Shown here in pieces: positions 43,306 to 54,268 of a stretch of DNA of 64,000 bases (positions are counted from its first letter, which is position 1; each line of letters opens with the position of its first letter). The stretch is from contig CM056741.1 of NCBI GenBank assembly GCA_029851415.1, forward strand, positions 148,168,522-148,232,521. Direction: 5' to 3'. Under the pieces are notes generated by a model, which made no database searches, was not told the origin of the DNA, and saw only the letters and a program-made list of their open reading frames with translations. A program made the position numbers and the translations under genes. Source of the stretch: Eretmocerus hayati (lineage: Eukaryota; Arthropoda; Insecta; Hymenoptera; Aphelinidae).

Positions 43306-44469
43306 ATGAATCCCGAATATCAAAATATTGGAATACACGTGACAGATCTTTTCACTCTAGTGAGGCCTTCAATATTCATTTATCGTCTGTATGGTTTAGT
43401 GCCATATGGGATCTCAAATGGACATGTAAAGGTTTCACGAGGCTCACATTTGTATTGTACAATAGTCTTATCATTATATGTCATTCTATCATTCATATTA
43501 TTCTATATTTTAAATGTTTCAACTCTTATAGAAAGAGGTAGTACGTGGATACTGAAGGGGAATTGTTTCTTCCTTCTCGCAACATTCTCGTTGATATCAA
43601 ATCATGTGTTTTGTTTTTCTATAACTAGAGTCGTACAGGAATTGTATTCGACAGCGAGGAAACTTCCAGGAGAGAGAAGTATTAGAGTCGCGCGAGTCAT
43701 TAATATAAAAAATTTATTAGGCTATTTTTGTCTGATAGCTCATTCACCAAGAATATTTTCTGGTAGTGCAACTGTAATATTCTGGAAGATTATAGGGACT
43801 TACTCGACGATAGCAATATTTTTGCTTGATTTCCAGTACAGTGATCATGTACTGGTTATAGCTGAGTGTTTCAAACAAATAAATGAAGATCTAGTAAAGA
43901 TTAGGAATGAAACACGGCCAAAGAGTTTTGATGTGGCGGCAAAACTTTACCGTGATACATTTGTTCCATTAAGATTGCGCCAGTTGAAAAGATGGCACTT
44001 TGAATTGTATCAGATAGTGAGAAAAATTAACTCAAGTTTCAACTTACAAATTGTTACATCGGTCATCATAACTTTTTCTGAGCTGACATTTGGTCTATAC
44101 TATTATATATCGGACGTACTGCATGATAACAGTAGAAGTTTTGACGAGGAAATTCACTATTTCTACTATTACACAAAAATATCATATTTTATAAGTAAAT
44201 TACTATTGATAACAATCACTTGCGAATTCGCAAAGAGTGAAAACGATAAGATACCTATGATAATCGATGAGATCATTGTCAACACTGAAGATGAAATTCT
44301 TAGAGATGAAGTAAATATCTATCTTTCTTATATCACGATTGGAGCTGACTCTATCATTGATTAATTTACATTTCTTTTCCAGTTATATCTATTCTCATTG
44401 CAGCTTTTGCATACTGAAAATTCTTTCACCGCAAAAGGTGTTATTATTGATGCGACCCTCCTCACAGCT
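43306..44469 (+). CDS. gustatory receptor-like protein, two exons seen
   Basis: Insect chemoreceptor of the gustatory family, a seven-helix membrane protein. Exon 1 (43,306-44,310) is 335 codons and ends in phase 0 before gtaaat. Exon 2 (44,383-44,469) follows cttttccag and encodes YLFSLQLLHTENSFTAKG then DATLLTA, the conserved region leading into the last helix. Several hydrophobic segments are visible, including one around residue 45-75. Exon 2 ends at gtgagt. The usual final exon with the TYhhhhhQF motif is not found in the next 2 kb, so the gene may be truncated, or its last exon lost or very diverged. Ligand cannot be predicted. Confidence 0.8.
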
Positions 44470-44661
44470 GTGAGTATGATCAATATTCGTTCTAGTGTGT
44501 TGCTATTGACCGAGAGCTTACTGAATATCTGAATCTCTTGTATGTATCAAAGAGTGGCATAGTCCCTTAAAATAATAATTTGTTTACACAACCAGATTGA
44601 ACTCATTCTTCAAACTGTAATATGAACTTAAAATGATCGCCCAGCTAGCAAAACAATTCCC

Positions 44662-45770
44662 TAAAGGACACCGCCATAAGTCATAGGATTATGGGTTTCA
44701 GCTAATCTTGTCTCTTTGGTAGTTGAACGATAGATTTTCACGAGCTGAACAAAACTCTCAATGGGCGCAAGAATCGATAACGTATCATTTTTGAGTAATT
44801 CGTGATAAAAGTAGCCCGAGCTTGCAAGCTGAAATAGGGTCATGGAATGTTCACAAGATGCTCGACGCACTTAAACTCCTTCTTAGTATGTTGCTTCTTT
44901 ATCTTGTGTGACTCGCAATATAATTGCAAAGGAGTCGATTAGTTATTTTGGATTTCCTTACCTTCGCTATTCGAAGGTCTTCGCAATGAAAATAGTCCAA
45001 AATCGCTCGAGTTTGAGAAAGCCACGTTGGAGGCATTGTCTGCAGCTTCAGCAGAGCTGTGAAATAGCTCGCCCTTGTCCAGAAAAAATATTCGAAGAAG
45101 AGCTTTAGGAGGGCATTTTCATAACCAACAGATTCTGTCGATCCCTGAGCAATCGTCTTATGCGAAATACCAGTTTTCACTGATGAATCGATACACTGAG
45201 TTCCAAAAGTACGATTTTCAGCATTCATTTTCTACCGATGCGTGTAGCATTCGTTGAATGTCTGCAAATCTCTGAATAGAATATGGTAACTCTTTCTAAA
45301 AAAGCTCTCTCTGGATTAGTTCATCTGGCGCTTTTCTTTTGGTACGTTACTGGACAAGGGCGAGCTATTTCACAGCTCTGCTGGAGCTGCAGACAATGCC
45401 TCCAACTCGGCTCTCTCAAACTCGAGCTATTTTGGACTATTTTCATTGCGAAGACCTTCGAAAAGTAAAGGTAAAAAAATCCAAAACAATTTATCGACTC
45501 CTTTGCAATTATGTTGCGAGTCACACAAGATGAAAGAGGAACAGACTAACAAGGAGTTCGAGTGCGTAGAACATCTTGTAAACATTGCACAACCCTATTT
45601 TAGCTTGCAAGCTCGGGCTACTTTTATCACGAATTACTCAAAAACGATACGTTATCGGTTCTTGCGCCCATTGAGAGTTTTGTTCAGCTCGTGAAAATCT
45701 ATCGTTCAACTACCAAAGTGACAAGATTAGCTGAAACCCAAAATCTTATGATTTATGGCGGGGTCCTTTG
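44662..45770. mobile_element. 1.1 kb hairpin transposon
   Basis: Arms of about 425 bp (44,662-45,085 and 45,345-45,770) are imperfect inverted copies; the ends read AAAGGACACCGCCATAA and its near-inverse. Open frames on both strands are mirror images across the arms and not genes. It sits just after the receptor's last visible exon and could have displaced or separated a final exon. Confidence 0.75.
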
Positions 45771-46149
45771 ACAACCAAGAATACATATCCCCCAAACCCT
45801 TTCATCAATGTATGAACCAGTATGAGCTCTTTTTGAAAATATTCATAGAATTTACACTCATAAGGAATAACCATATCTATTACAGATGGCAAAAGGGATA
45901 TTCACTTACCTTCTGGTTCTGATCCAGTTCAGTATTCAAGATGTTTGAGGATCAACTAACCTCAAGATTGATCCATCAAATTTTCAAATCTCTAGGTACA
46001 GAATGTTCATAGTTCAATAATACAAATGCCAACTCTGAGAACTATGATGAGAGTTTGACATTATGCGGACCGTACGTTTTGGGTAAATTATCATGCCCCT
46101 CGTAGTATGTAAAGATTTACATTCTACATTGTAAACCTCAATCTGTTGA

Positions 46150-46725
46150 AACTACAGAGAAAACTGATGCCCGTAACAGATTGAATCTGTTAATTCCCGG
46201 ATACAGTGAATCTGTTAATACCAACAGTTTGAATCTGTAAATTCTATAGATTTAAACTGTAAATCTCACGGATTCTAATTGTAAACTGACATCATTCCAG
46301 TTAGGTAAAATTAAACTATTTTAATTATAAAAAAAGTTCGTATTGGATATTCTTGTGTCTCTGGATCCCAGTACTCATTGAACCACTTGAAGTATCACAT
46401 GGTTATGTGCAACTGCGTCCGCGATGGGGTTTGAACCGGAGGTCGTCTGATTGAGAAGCAAGAGAAGTGACCACCAGATCACTGGAACTTTTATGGTAGC
46501 CTATTTCAAAACGCTAGAATCACTGAGTGCTCCGGTTTTCGTTGACATTTTGTGTTTTCATGCTTGGAAGTTAATCATACGTGTCAGATTTGATTTACTC
46601 AACATGACTCATGGCGGGGGAGAGTTATAAAGAATTCGCCAAAAGTTGTGATCAACAAATTTTTATAAATCATTGCAAATCTCCTCATTAAAAAAATATT
46701 CTCCCGCATTCTTTACTATATTTTG
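46150..46725 (-). repeat. tRNA-derived composite repeat, copy 1
   Basis: On the minus strand a polymerase III A-box-like GTGATCTGGTGG (about 46,471-46,482) and B box GGTTCAAACCC (46,427-46,437) are correctly ordered and spaced. The block ends in a motif built on aacagattgaatctgtt. It is matched in order and orientation by 47,755-48,310. Confidence 0.55.
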
Positions 46726-46870
46726 AGTAGGAATGGTTTGCGATAGCATTTCATTTAAACCCATAGATTCCCGGGAAAGTCTCATAAGTCCTAGAAGGAG
46801 TTGGCTTCTTCAATCGTCTCACCGGTTGATGGTTTCGAGATAAAATTTTAAGATCTTCCATGAGATACTG

Positions 46871-47040
46871 GTGACTTTGACTTGAGTGCAGGAATAAGAT
46901 CGAATGATGAATGTAGTAGAATTTATTGGTATTTCCTGCCAGATCATACTTTCCATGAGCTTAAAGCGTCCGGTGACTTTGACTTGACTGCAGGAATAAG
47001 ATCGAATGATGAATGTAGTAGAATTTATTGGTATTTCCTT
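46871..47040. repeat. 68-bp direct duplication, period 102
   Basis: The 68 bases from gtgactttgacttgagtgca occur at 46,871 and again at 46,973 with one change. It lies between the two composite repeats. Confidence 0.85.
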
Positions 47041-47754
47041 TAAAGCGTCCGTGAAAAATGGTGACTTGAGGTTCTTCAAGGAATCCTTCCGTATTTCGAT
47101 GCACATCTCCGCGCGAGAGGGCATTGTTCTGCGACATTCATGAACTACATATTGAATTTGTAGTATCTACGGATTCAGACGCAGATTTCAATGCAGAACT
47201 CTTTCTGAATCCGTAATCTACAGATTCAATCTGTAGAAATTACATATTCATCTGTAGGAATGACTTCTACAGATTCACATTGTAAACATTAACATATTGA
47301 GATTCACAGTGTAGAAAGTTGGACTTTGTTGAAAGGTCATGGAAGTTTCGTGCAATAACGACAGAATGTCACAACCACGAGTTTTGATCACTATACTTCA
47401 TCGTGACATTTGCGGTTCATATCAAAAGCCAATTCGGAATCACGAAAGGTGTTATGCAACATTGCATAACTAGTGTACTGTAGTACATCGGGAAAGGTAT
47501 ACAGTATGGACTTTGTAATTTTGATTGCTAAACTCAGAACAGTTCGTATTGGATGCCTAAGTTTGTAATTTTTACACGAAAAACGGATTCTTTAGCTCTA
47601 CGTCAGTGATGCTTAAATGATTAAAATTGAGCTTGAAAAGTCCAGGAATGCTGTTTTCACTGTATTCCAAGGTTGCTGAACGTGATTATGACATTGCCCA
47701 GTCTTCAAATGGTGTTGCGTGGGCAAAAACGGGGGCGAAGTGCGCCGTAAATCT

Positions 47755-48310
47755 CAAACTGTAAATACTACACGGAAAACTGTTCCCTGGAACAGATTGA
47801 ATCTGTTGATTTCCGGATGCAATTTATTTGCTAAATTTACAATTTGAATCTGTGAATTTTACAAATTCAAACTATCAAATGTCAGCTTTCCAAATGCATG
47901 AAATGGCAATTTTCTCATCTGATAAATTTTTTTAACAAACTCAACAGTTACTATGTAGGCTTAGAATTTAATGAAATATCTGAAAAATCATAATAGTAAA
48001 TAGATCTAGCGTGTGATGGGGATTGATCCTTCGATCATTGAGTGAGAAATCCGGAGGCATGACCACTGTACAACTAGGGCTTACACATGGTGCTCTCTGA
48101 AAATGTCAGTGTCATTCTCTGCATTGGGTTCCGTGACGATTCGTGTTCATGTGCATAAAAGATGATGATTCATACGTAATATGGCTTGGTCAACGCGTTT
48201 TTGGTAGTGCTGAGTTATAACAATTAATCAGAAATTATTATCAACGAATCATTATAAATTATTGCAAATTCAATTTAATGGGAAATAATCGTTCCGCATT
48301 CTTTACCATA
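47755..48310 (-). repeat. tRNA-derived composite repeat, copy 2
   Basis: Same order of landmarks as copy 1: aacagattgaatctgtt at 47,793, a B-box-like GGATCAATCCC (48,019-48,029, minus), an A-box-like stretch (48,061-48,077) and a shared end with ccgcattctttacc. A SINE family with an odd palindromic tail is likely. Confidence 0.55.
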
Positions 48311-48940
48311 GTAGTATAGCTAAGTGCATTTGGGAACAACTGCACTCGAATGCCCTTGGGCTTTCGAATGCAATGCATTAAAAGTCCCACATCATTCAAA
48401 TGCAAGTGCATTCAAACTCCCTGGGTATTCTAACGCAACGCATACAACTACTATAAGTCTCGCTTCTAATGCATTTGTCCGAAGTTCTGATGCACGAGAA
48501 GCCCGTGAGGTAGAAACGATGTCTTATCATTCCGTATACCATGTGCTTCTTCCTTTATCGCAATTTTTCATTTTGTCATACTTATAGTTGGTATGTGTCT
48601 TGGAAGCCCCGGTAGATGGTTTCCCAGATTTCTCTTTCCACGGTCCTTCTTCCTTCTGCTCTTCATCCAGGAGAAAACTTCGCTCCCGAGAGCCGTTGCT
48701 GCTTCTGTTTCCCATGATGGAATGAGCGAAGACAGCAATTCATTCAGTACTTATAATCACAAACATCATATTTCTCGCTGTTCTTTCCATATTCACGATG
48801 GACAGGGTGTCTTGCATGCGGTTGAGAGGATGCTTTGAATTTTTTGGCATACTCTCGATGTCGTTCTTTCAACTCATCTTTTGAGAGCTCTGTGGCCTTA
48901 CTTGATCCGCAACCCACGATGAAATGAGGGAAACGTGAGC

Positions 48941-49463
48941 TCACTCATTATTTATATCCTCCCACTCCATCTCTTCTATCCAGTTTTGAGAATGATCATT
49001 GATGAATTTCTTGATGAGTTCAACGTTGTGAAGTGCACAAACTGCTTTTCGAGATTTAGGATGATGCGTGCAGACTGTGACGTGTTTCTGATTGTGAGGA
49101 GCATCTAATGATAGATATCCAGACTCCGCGATCTCACGCACTTTGAAACCAAATCACTCCAACCATTCTTCATTGATTGAACCTTTGACAATGATGGACT
49201 CAGCGTCTTGTAAAAGCTCTGAGAAAACGTGACCTACTCGAGTGTAAAGGACATCTCCAAAACGCCAAGGAATGTCATGATAATTTGTCTCAAGCCACGA
49301 ATTTTGTCTTATATATTTCTGGGACAATCTCTTCAGATTAAAGGCCCTTTGAAGAGGAAGACAAGAGGCTCGGAATCGGTTCTGAGAGGAGCTATTGCAA
49401 GCTCTTTCAAAACAAATGATTAACAGGTTGTTTGAAGCCTTGCATGTCTACGATGAACGCCAT
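48941..49463 (-). pseudogene. Polinton-associated uncharacterised protein, left copy, broken
   Basis: Starts MAFIVDMQGFKQP, the opening of a protein family often seen with insect Maverick-type elements; its job is not known to me. A frameshift follows about 15 codons on, a second occurs near the middle, and an in-frame TGA breaks the stretch at about 49,153. The C-terminal part has a Cys/His block (VCTHHPKSRKAVCALHNVEL). A diverged second copy on the + strand at 56,900 shares this Cys/His block. Both read outward from the element's ends. Confidence 0.6.
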
Positions 49464-49499
49464 CTCAAGACATACTGAGCAGTAAGTTGCTTCACTTAA

Positions 49500-49748
49500 A
49501 GGTGTGTTCACAAATGAAGCGTACTCACTGCTCACGGCTCACAGCGCATACCCACGGCTCATGTGCGCCATGCGCAACTCATCGGATTTTAGCCTGCGAG
49601 TGATATGGATTCACCTAATTACCGGTTAGATCCAATACAGAACTTGAGGTTAGCGATCGAGAATGGATGACGATCTTCCAAGGAATCCATGTCACTCGCC
49701 GGCTAAAATCCAATGAGCAGCGCGTACGCTTCATTTGTGGACACACCC
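49500..49748. mobile_element. MITE with TAA target duplication, copy 2
   Basis: Ends (A/G)GGTGTGT(T/C)CACAAATGAAGCG are inverted, with TAA at 49,497-49,499 and 49,749-49,751. Relative of 42,146-42,429. It cuts into the 3' end of the Polinton gene at 49,748-50,341. Confidence 0.75.
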
Positions 49749-50341
49749 TAATAATTGAGGTGAGCGTATTCACATTCGGAACCATGCTCGAATACACCGA
49801 TACCTCTATTATTGTGGAACCCTCTATATTTCAAAGTTTGAACTTTGTAATGGTTAGGACAGCGTGTATCGTGAGACTCGCATCTTTTATCACGGTCACG
49901 CTCATTGGATATTCCAAAGCGTATGTGACAGATATCATTGTCAAGGATGATTTTCAAAAGATCTGCAACTCCAATATCGTAATAGACTTACTCATCCCTG
50001 AAGTCACAATCTAGACGGTGGAAATTGGAGTATTTCGGATCAACACAGACCTTATAAATATAGTTGAGTGACTGGGAGCGAATTTTTCTCCTATAATAAC
50101 CCAGAAGAGTCACATCATACCTGACGGTAGTGGCGTCTTTCAATAAATCAATCACGCTCATCGTCTCCTCCAGTTACTGTGATTCATATTTAAAATGATC
50201 TCGTTCTCTGAACTTGATGATCATCTGGATGATTCGGTGCCATGCCAGACCTTCAAGTGATTCTTTGGAATCAGGATAAAATTGACAATCTGGACGTCGA
50301 CAGTTGGTTTCCCTACAGCAGAGACCTTCTTTGCTCGACAT
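49748..50341 (-). pseudogene. uncharacterised Polinton gene after major capsid, two stops
   Basis: Begins MSSKEGLCCRETNCRRPDCQ only 22 bp after the capsid stop and stays in one frame for about 198 codons, with two in-frame TAA codons (after ESQ and after FRDE). Cys and His are frequent (LCC, NC, DC, CHIRF, RCPNH), suggesting a metal-binding protein. Its visible end is formed by the TAA duplication of the neighbouring MITE, so the true C-terminus is lost. Family not recognised. Confidence 0.55.
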
Positions 50342-50363
50342 CTCGAGAGCAACTGAAACAGCT

Positions 50364-51605
50364 CTAGATAACTTTGCGCTTATCCCCGCTCATGAGATTA
50401 TACTCGATAATTCGATCATGTATAATCAGGCAATAAGCCGACGTATTTTCTGGGAAGTTCTCCCTCGATTCAATTTCTAAGCGAACGTCAACTGGTGCAT
50501 TCTTCAGAGTTTCACTTTTTTAGAACAGTCCAAAACTATGAGAGGGACATTCGTGATGAACTGCTCCTTATTCAAAATGGGTTCCAAATCTCTACCTAGT
50601 ACGTGCTTTGAAAGTGAACGTACATATCGTGAAGTATCGTATACTGATTTTTCGTTATTCCCAAATTGAGATTACCATAAGAATAATATTGAGAATTGAG
50701 GAAAAGTTTGACATCACTGATATTACAATGATCAAAAAGACTCACATTCTTGTCCTCCCTATTTTTCCCAGCTGTTTGAAAGCCGAGGACAATGAAACGT
50801 GGCTTCTCCAATTGATTTGACGTTTCCATAGTCCATACGTGTTTTGAAGTGGTCGGGAGGGTAGGATACTCAAAGAGTTCCCAGGATCGGAAACTCATTG
50901 CCATCGGCTTGCTTCTCTGTAGTTGATTAAGCATTCTGATTCTGAGTTGGTTGGATGGTGTCACGTATGGCATGAGCCACCCGATTCTATTCAATTTGAT
51001 CTGCCACTGATCCCACGTCACCACTGCCAGTGTTTCGACGCGTCATTATAAGATGTCGATAGCACAGCATTGACATCAGTATTAGATTTTTGAAGAATCA
51101 ACTCATGTTTGGCATCAACGACTACTTTCCGAAAGTCTTCTGCAAAACCTAGGATTTCATTCAAAGAGATGCATATATCAAAACGTCCATCATCATCAAT
51201 GATGCTTTTAGTTTCCCCAACATCTAACCATCCTGCATTTTCCATAATTTGTCCCGGATTGAAGGACATCCATCCTTCCATCAAACTCGTGATACCGACG
51301 TTTCTACAGCAATCTACCTCTATCGCGTGAATTTCATAATGGATGTCGGAAAAGAAATGACATGGAGCATTGTTCACAAACTTTGTATGCGATTCTGTAG
51401 TACCAGACGTGACTACCAATCGACTTCTTTTATGGAGTGAGCTTTTGGAAGGTAACGGACGAAGGTCTTGATGATGAATCAGTATGCGAATTCCGTCCTT
51501 ATTACTGTAATTGGCTCATGTGTAAGGTTGATGAGCGTGGATTCCATAGTGAGAGATATCAGCGTCGAAAACGACGGGTGAGTGAATGTCTAGGATGTCC
51601 TCCAT
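50364..51605 (-). pseudogene. Polinton major capsid protein (double jelly-roll), broken
   Basis: Recognisable along its length: MEDILDIHSPVVFDADISHY at the start, YEIHAIEVD and MENAGWLD in the first barrel, FRSWELFEYPTLP and NQLEKPRFIVLGFQTA in the second, and SAYCLIIHDRIIEYN near the end. It would form the hexon-like shell of the virus particle. It is broken by TGA at 51,516-51,518, a frame change near 51,430, another near 51,020 and one near 50,600. The start overlaps the end of a small upstream gene. About 414 codons, the normal size for this family. Confidence 0.85.
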
Positions 51606-51784
51606 TCTTTTTGAAACAACAGATGAAAATGCACGTCAATTTCCACCAGGCTTTTCGCGGAAACCGTGGCATTTGAGGGAGTGAACGTTTTGCCTTGTTA
51701 GCGCTTTAAGAGCTCGACGACGATTGGCTGTTGAGTGACATGGCGCACTGCTTTGTACCCTTGGCCGTGATAAGCGATATCCAT
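51590..51784 (-). pseudogene. small overlapping Polinton ORF between capsid genes
   Basis: A 65-codon frame starting inside the penton-like gene's stop (TGATG overlap) and ending past the major capsid ATG. It has one in-frame TAA after ELLKR. Start MDIAYHGQGYKAVRHV. Overlapping both neighbours by a few bases is typical of compact viral genomes. Function unknown. Confidence 0.4.
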
Positions 51785-52473
51785 CACCCGGGGGCTCTAA
51801 TATGGAGTCTTACTGTGATATCTTCTCCATGAAAATCGATCAATTCTCTGTCTTGATCAATTACTGCAACCTGAATATGAGTGATCTCTCTGTTAGGAAT
51901 TATTGGTAAGTAAATCCTCTGAGTCGGAACTTTGATGATCTCATAGCCTGGCGGGACTGCTGGGAAGAACTGGTGGAGAGGATGGACTTTTTGATTGTTC
52001 GGATAGCTACCAGTGATAATACTGCTGTCAATTCTCAATGAGTTTTTCTTGAGAATTCTGATCGGTAAATTAGAAATGTATTCTATATTAACTTCTAAAA
52101 TGCGCGGGGTAAATCCCAGCAATCTTCTAATTGATCCTTTAACTCTGAAATCAACAGGTTCAATCCACTTAATTATACTACGAAGAGTGTTATTATTCGG
52201 TTTCAAACTGAAAGTTAAACCGGTCTCAAATAGCTCTCGTTGGATGTATTTCTCGATATTATCGATCTTGTAACAACCTGTGGGTATTGTTATCTTTCAG
52301 TTCCCAATGATCATATTGTTCCACCCCTCGTGAATATTAGGAAACGAATGATAAAAAAGGGAATCAATCAAAGCGCAGTCGTAATTTTTGTAAGACTTTA
52401 GTTTGATTGGAGGATTGTAATGAGCTTTGAGAATTGAAAAGGTCCCTGACAGATTCAGCGTATTTGACTCCAT
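51784..52473 (-). pseudogene. Polinton penton-like (single jelly-roll) capsid protein, one stop
   Basis: 230 codons in one frame from MESNTLNLSG, with a single TGA at 52,297-52,299. The C-terminal block ITHIQVAVIDQDRELIDFHG followed by EDITVRLHI is the typical end of the minor, penton-type capsid protein of Polintons, which closes the fivefold vertices. Assignment rests on that block and the place next to the major capsid gene. Confidence 0.7.
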
Positions 52474-52521
52474 GACTCTTCAGAGCAGACTGAGAGAATC
52501 ATGCTAATCACTCCCTTGAAG

Positions 52522-52932
52522 TCAAGGCCAATATATTTGAAAGAAGAAAGGAAGAAGAATCACTCCCTTGTAAACCTTCGAGCTCATTGCATAAGAATTT
52601 GAGACAAAGGTCACCGCAGTTAAACTTCCAAAGTTTTGAAATCTCTTTGGATTATACTTTACACCTTCGACCCCAAAGTATAACATCAGATCTAATGGTG
52701 GCTGAGGGACACCAAAGGTGTCAAAATATACTACATCATTCCTCCTCTTACGGTGTGCGACCAAGTGCATTCCTGGTCCATTTGCATAATCGAGATTGAC
52801 CATCGCCGATTCTCGATAGCGAAGTCCATCAGGTGGTAAAACATTTCGCATGCGGACTCCTCGAAAATTGGGAATCCCCCTCTTCTTCGCGTACTCGAGT
52901 ATATCGAAATTGGATAGGGCTCTATTAAGCAA
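52522..52932 (-). pseudogene. Polinton adenain-type cysteine protease, frameshifted
   Basis: The N-terminal part shows LSNFDILEYAKK, the catalytic His in GPGMHLVAHRK and an acidic residue in YFDTFGVPQPP. The catalytic Cys motif (NCGDLC) is encoded further on, but in another frame, so a frameshift near residue 105 separates it. This enzyme would mature the capsid proteins. About 137 codons remain open, somewhat short of the family's usual length. Confidence 0.8.
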
Positions 52933-52949
52933 GCTTAAACCGATCTTTT

Positions 52950-53535
52950 TTTTTCAACCGTTGCCCATAAACGGACTCAAGTAAAGTCTAGAGCCCTTTT
53001 TATGCTGCTTCAAGTAGAGACCTTTTGCCAAGAGCGATAGCCTCCATTGTCTTGTTATGTCGTTGACTTTCTTCCAATTGACGTTTCACAGCTTTAGCTT
53101 GGTTGATGGGCCTTAGCTACACCAGCAGCTCCGTCAGCTAGAGCACCAGTTGCACTGAGTCTAGAGAAGAGGAGAATAAGATATGGCAGAAATCCGCCAA
53201 TTTTTGTAGAGACTGGCAACACTCGCGGTATCTTGACCCGAATTTTCCCACTGATCTTTCGGATTGACGCTCGCGCACCTTTCATCGGAGAACTTATTAC
53301 CTTATTTGCGGATTCATCATGTACTGTTGACTTTGCAGCTTGATGATTGTGCTTAGAGAAGTTGTTAGTCTCTTCTTACTCACTTTCTTCTTAGGAATTC
53401 TTCTTTTCCTAGCGACCTTCCTCCTACCAGCCCTCACCTTCTTCCTCTACAGAGTCTTTCGCTTGAGACTCATACCAGCCTTCGTCTTCGGGGAGGCATT
53501 CGCACTTTTCAATAAATTTGTTTCATGCAGCGACA
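52950..53535 (-). pseudogene. Polinton basic core / pVI-like minor protein, broken
   Basis: The start is Lys/Arg-rich (RKKVRAGRRKVARKRRIPKK), like a DNA-condensing core protein, followed by SGKIRVKIPRVLP and a hydrophobic glycine/alanine stretch (GALADGAAGVAKA) like that of membrane-active minor capsid proteins. The end has a helical AKAVKRQLEESQRHNKTME block in another frame. At least one stop and two frameshifts break it. Confidence 0.6.
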
Positions 53536-53728
53536 GTTAGCTAGAATTGAAGCTGAAACACTGAACTTTTCATATCTGCCAAGAAAAAGAGAGGTTCACG
53601 ATATAAATTGTGAGAAAAAAGCATCTGTATCTCACACTCAAATACACGCGGACTCATGGAGCGTGGCTCTTATTGCCAGCTCATGCGTAAATAAATATAT
53701 TTTGTTCTGTAAGAATTGGATGAATCTA

Positions 53729-54174
53729 TCAATGCAGTCCTGATGAAACGTTCGTGAACAACAAAATCATAGCTTCACGGTCAAAATCTGCCACGAATTG
53801 ATTCTGAGGGACTGCACGCGGGTGCCACCTTAATCTCATAGCGGGAGTTACAACCCAAGCAGCTGCTTTTTCTTCTAAACTCGCGTCTTTGGCACGTACT
53901 CGATCCAAGTTTTCTCGGCTAAAACTTGATTGGCAGCGTGTCTTGCTGCAATGTTCTCTGAACTCTGAAGATAAACGATATGGTGCTCCTTGCAAGCGGA
54001 GTCTACTAAGTTTATTCCAGGATCACCTCGAGCTCAACCCTTCCTTAATTTAGTCCCTGGCCCACAGTATTGATTTCCACGTAAGTGGAGCTCTACCGGG
54101 AGATGATTGATGAACTTGTTCACTAGACCACGACCGCGTTTCTTCTGCTTACGGGACCTTCTATGTATGATCAT
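53729..54174 (-). pseudogene. Polinton phospholipase A2 domain protein, broken
   Basis: From MIIHRRSRKQKKRGRG, a basic start, the sequence reaches QYCGPGTKL (calcium-loop motif) and ACKEHHIVY, where the family has a His-Asp catalytic pair; here the Asp is His. An in-frame TGA lies between these motifs and a frameshift follows. Such viral PLA2 domains help particles cross membranes. It starts 95 bp from the divergent ATPase gene, behind a TATATA box. Confidence 0.7.
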
Positions 54175-54207
54175 TACTTTCCTGAAGTCCACGAACAACT
54201 GAGCTCG

Positions 54208-54222
54208 AGGCTATATAACCTC
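54208..54222. promoter_or_regulatory. TATA motif in divergent Polinton promoter
   Basis: The minus-strand GGTTATATAGCC lies about 40 bp before the PLA2 start at 54,174. The 95-bp gap to the ATPase start at 54,269 is the only non-coding space, so both strands are probably driven from here. Confidence 0.45.
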
Positions 54223-54268
54223 AGTATTCATATCTCCTGAGTTTGATCGGAAATTCCGAGCAGTCACG

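Noticed and set aside
44661..45694. Several 60-109 codon frames on both strands
   Set aside because: They are inverted duplicates within the hairpin transposon arms.
46427..46482. Functional tRNA gene
   Set aside because: A- and B-box-like elements are present but a cloverleaf with paired acceptor stem is not; a tRNA-derived repeat fits better.
51437..51676. Plus-strand 79-codon frame with several Cys
   Set aside because: It is antisense to the N-terminal part of the Polinton major capsid relic.
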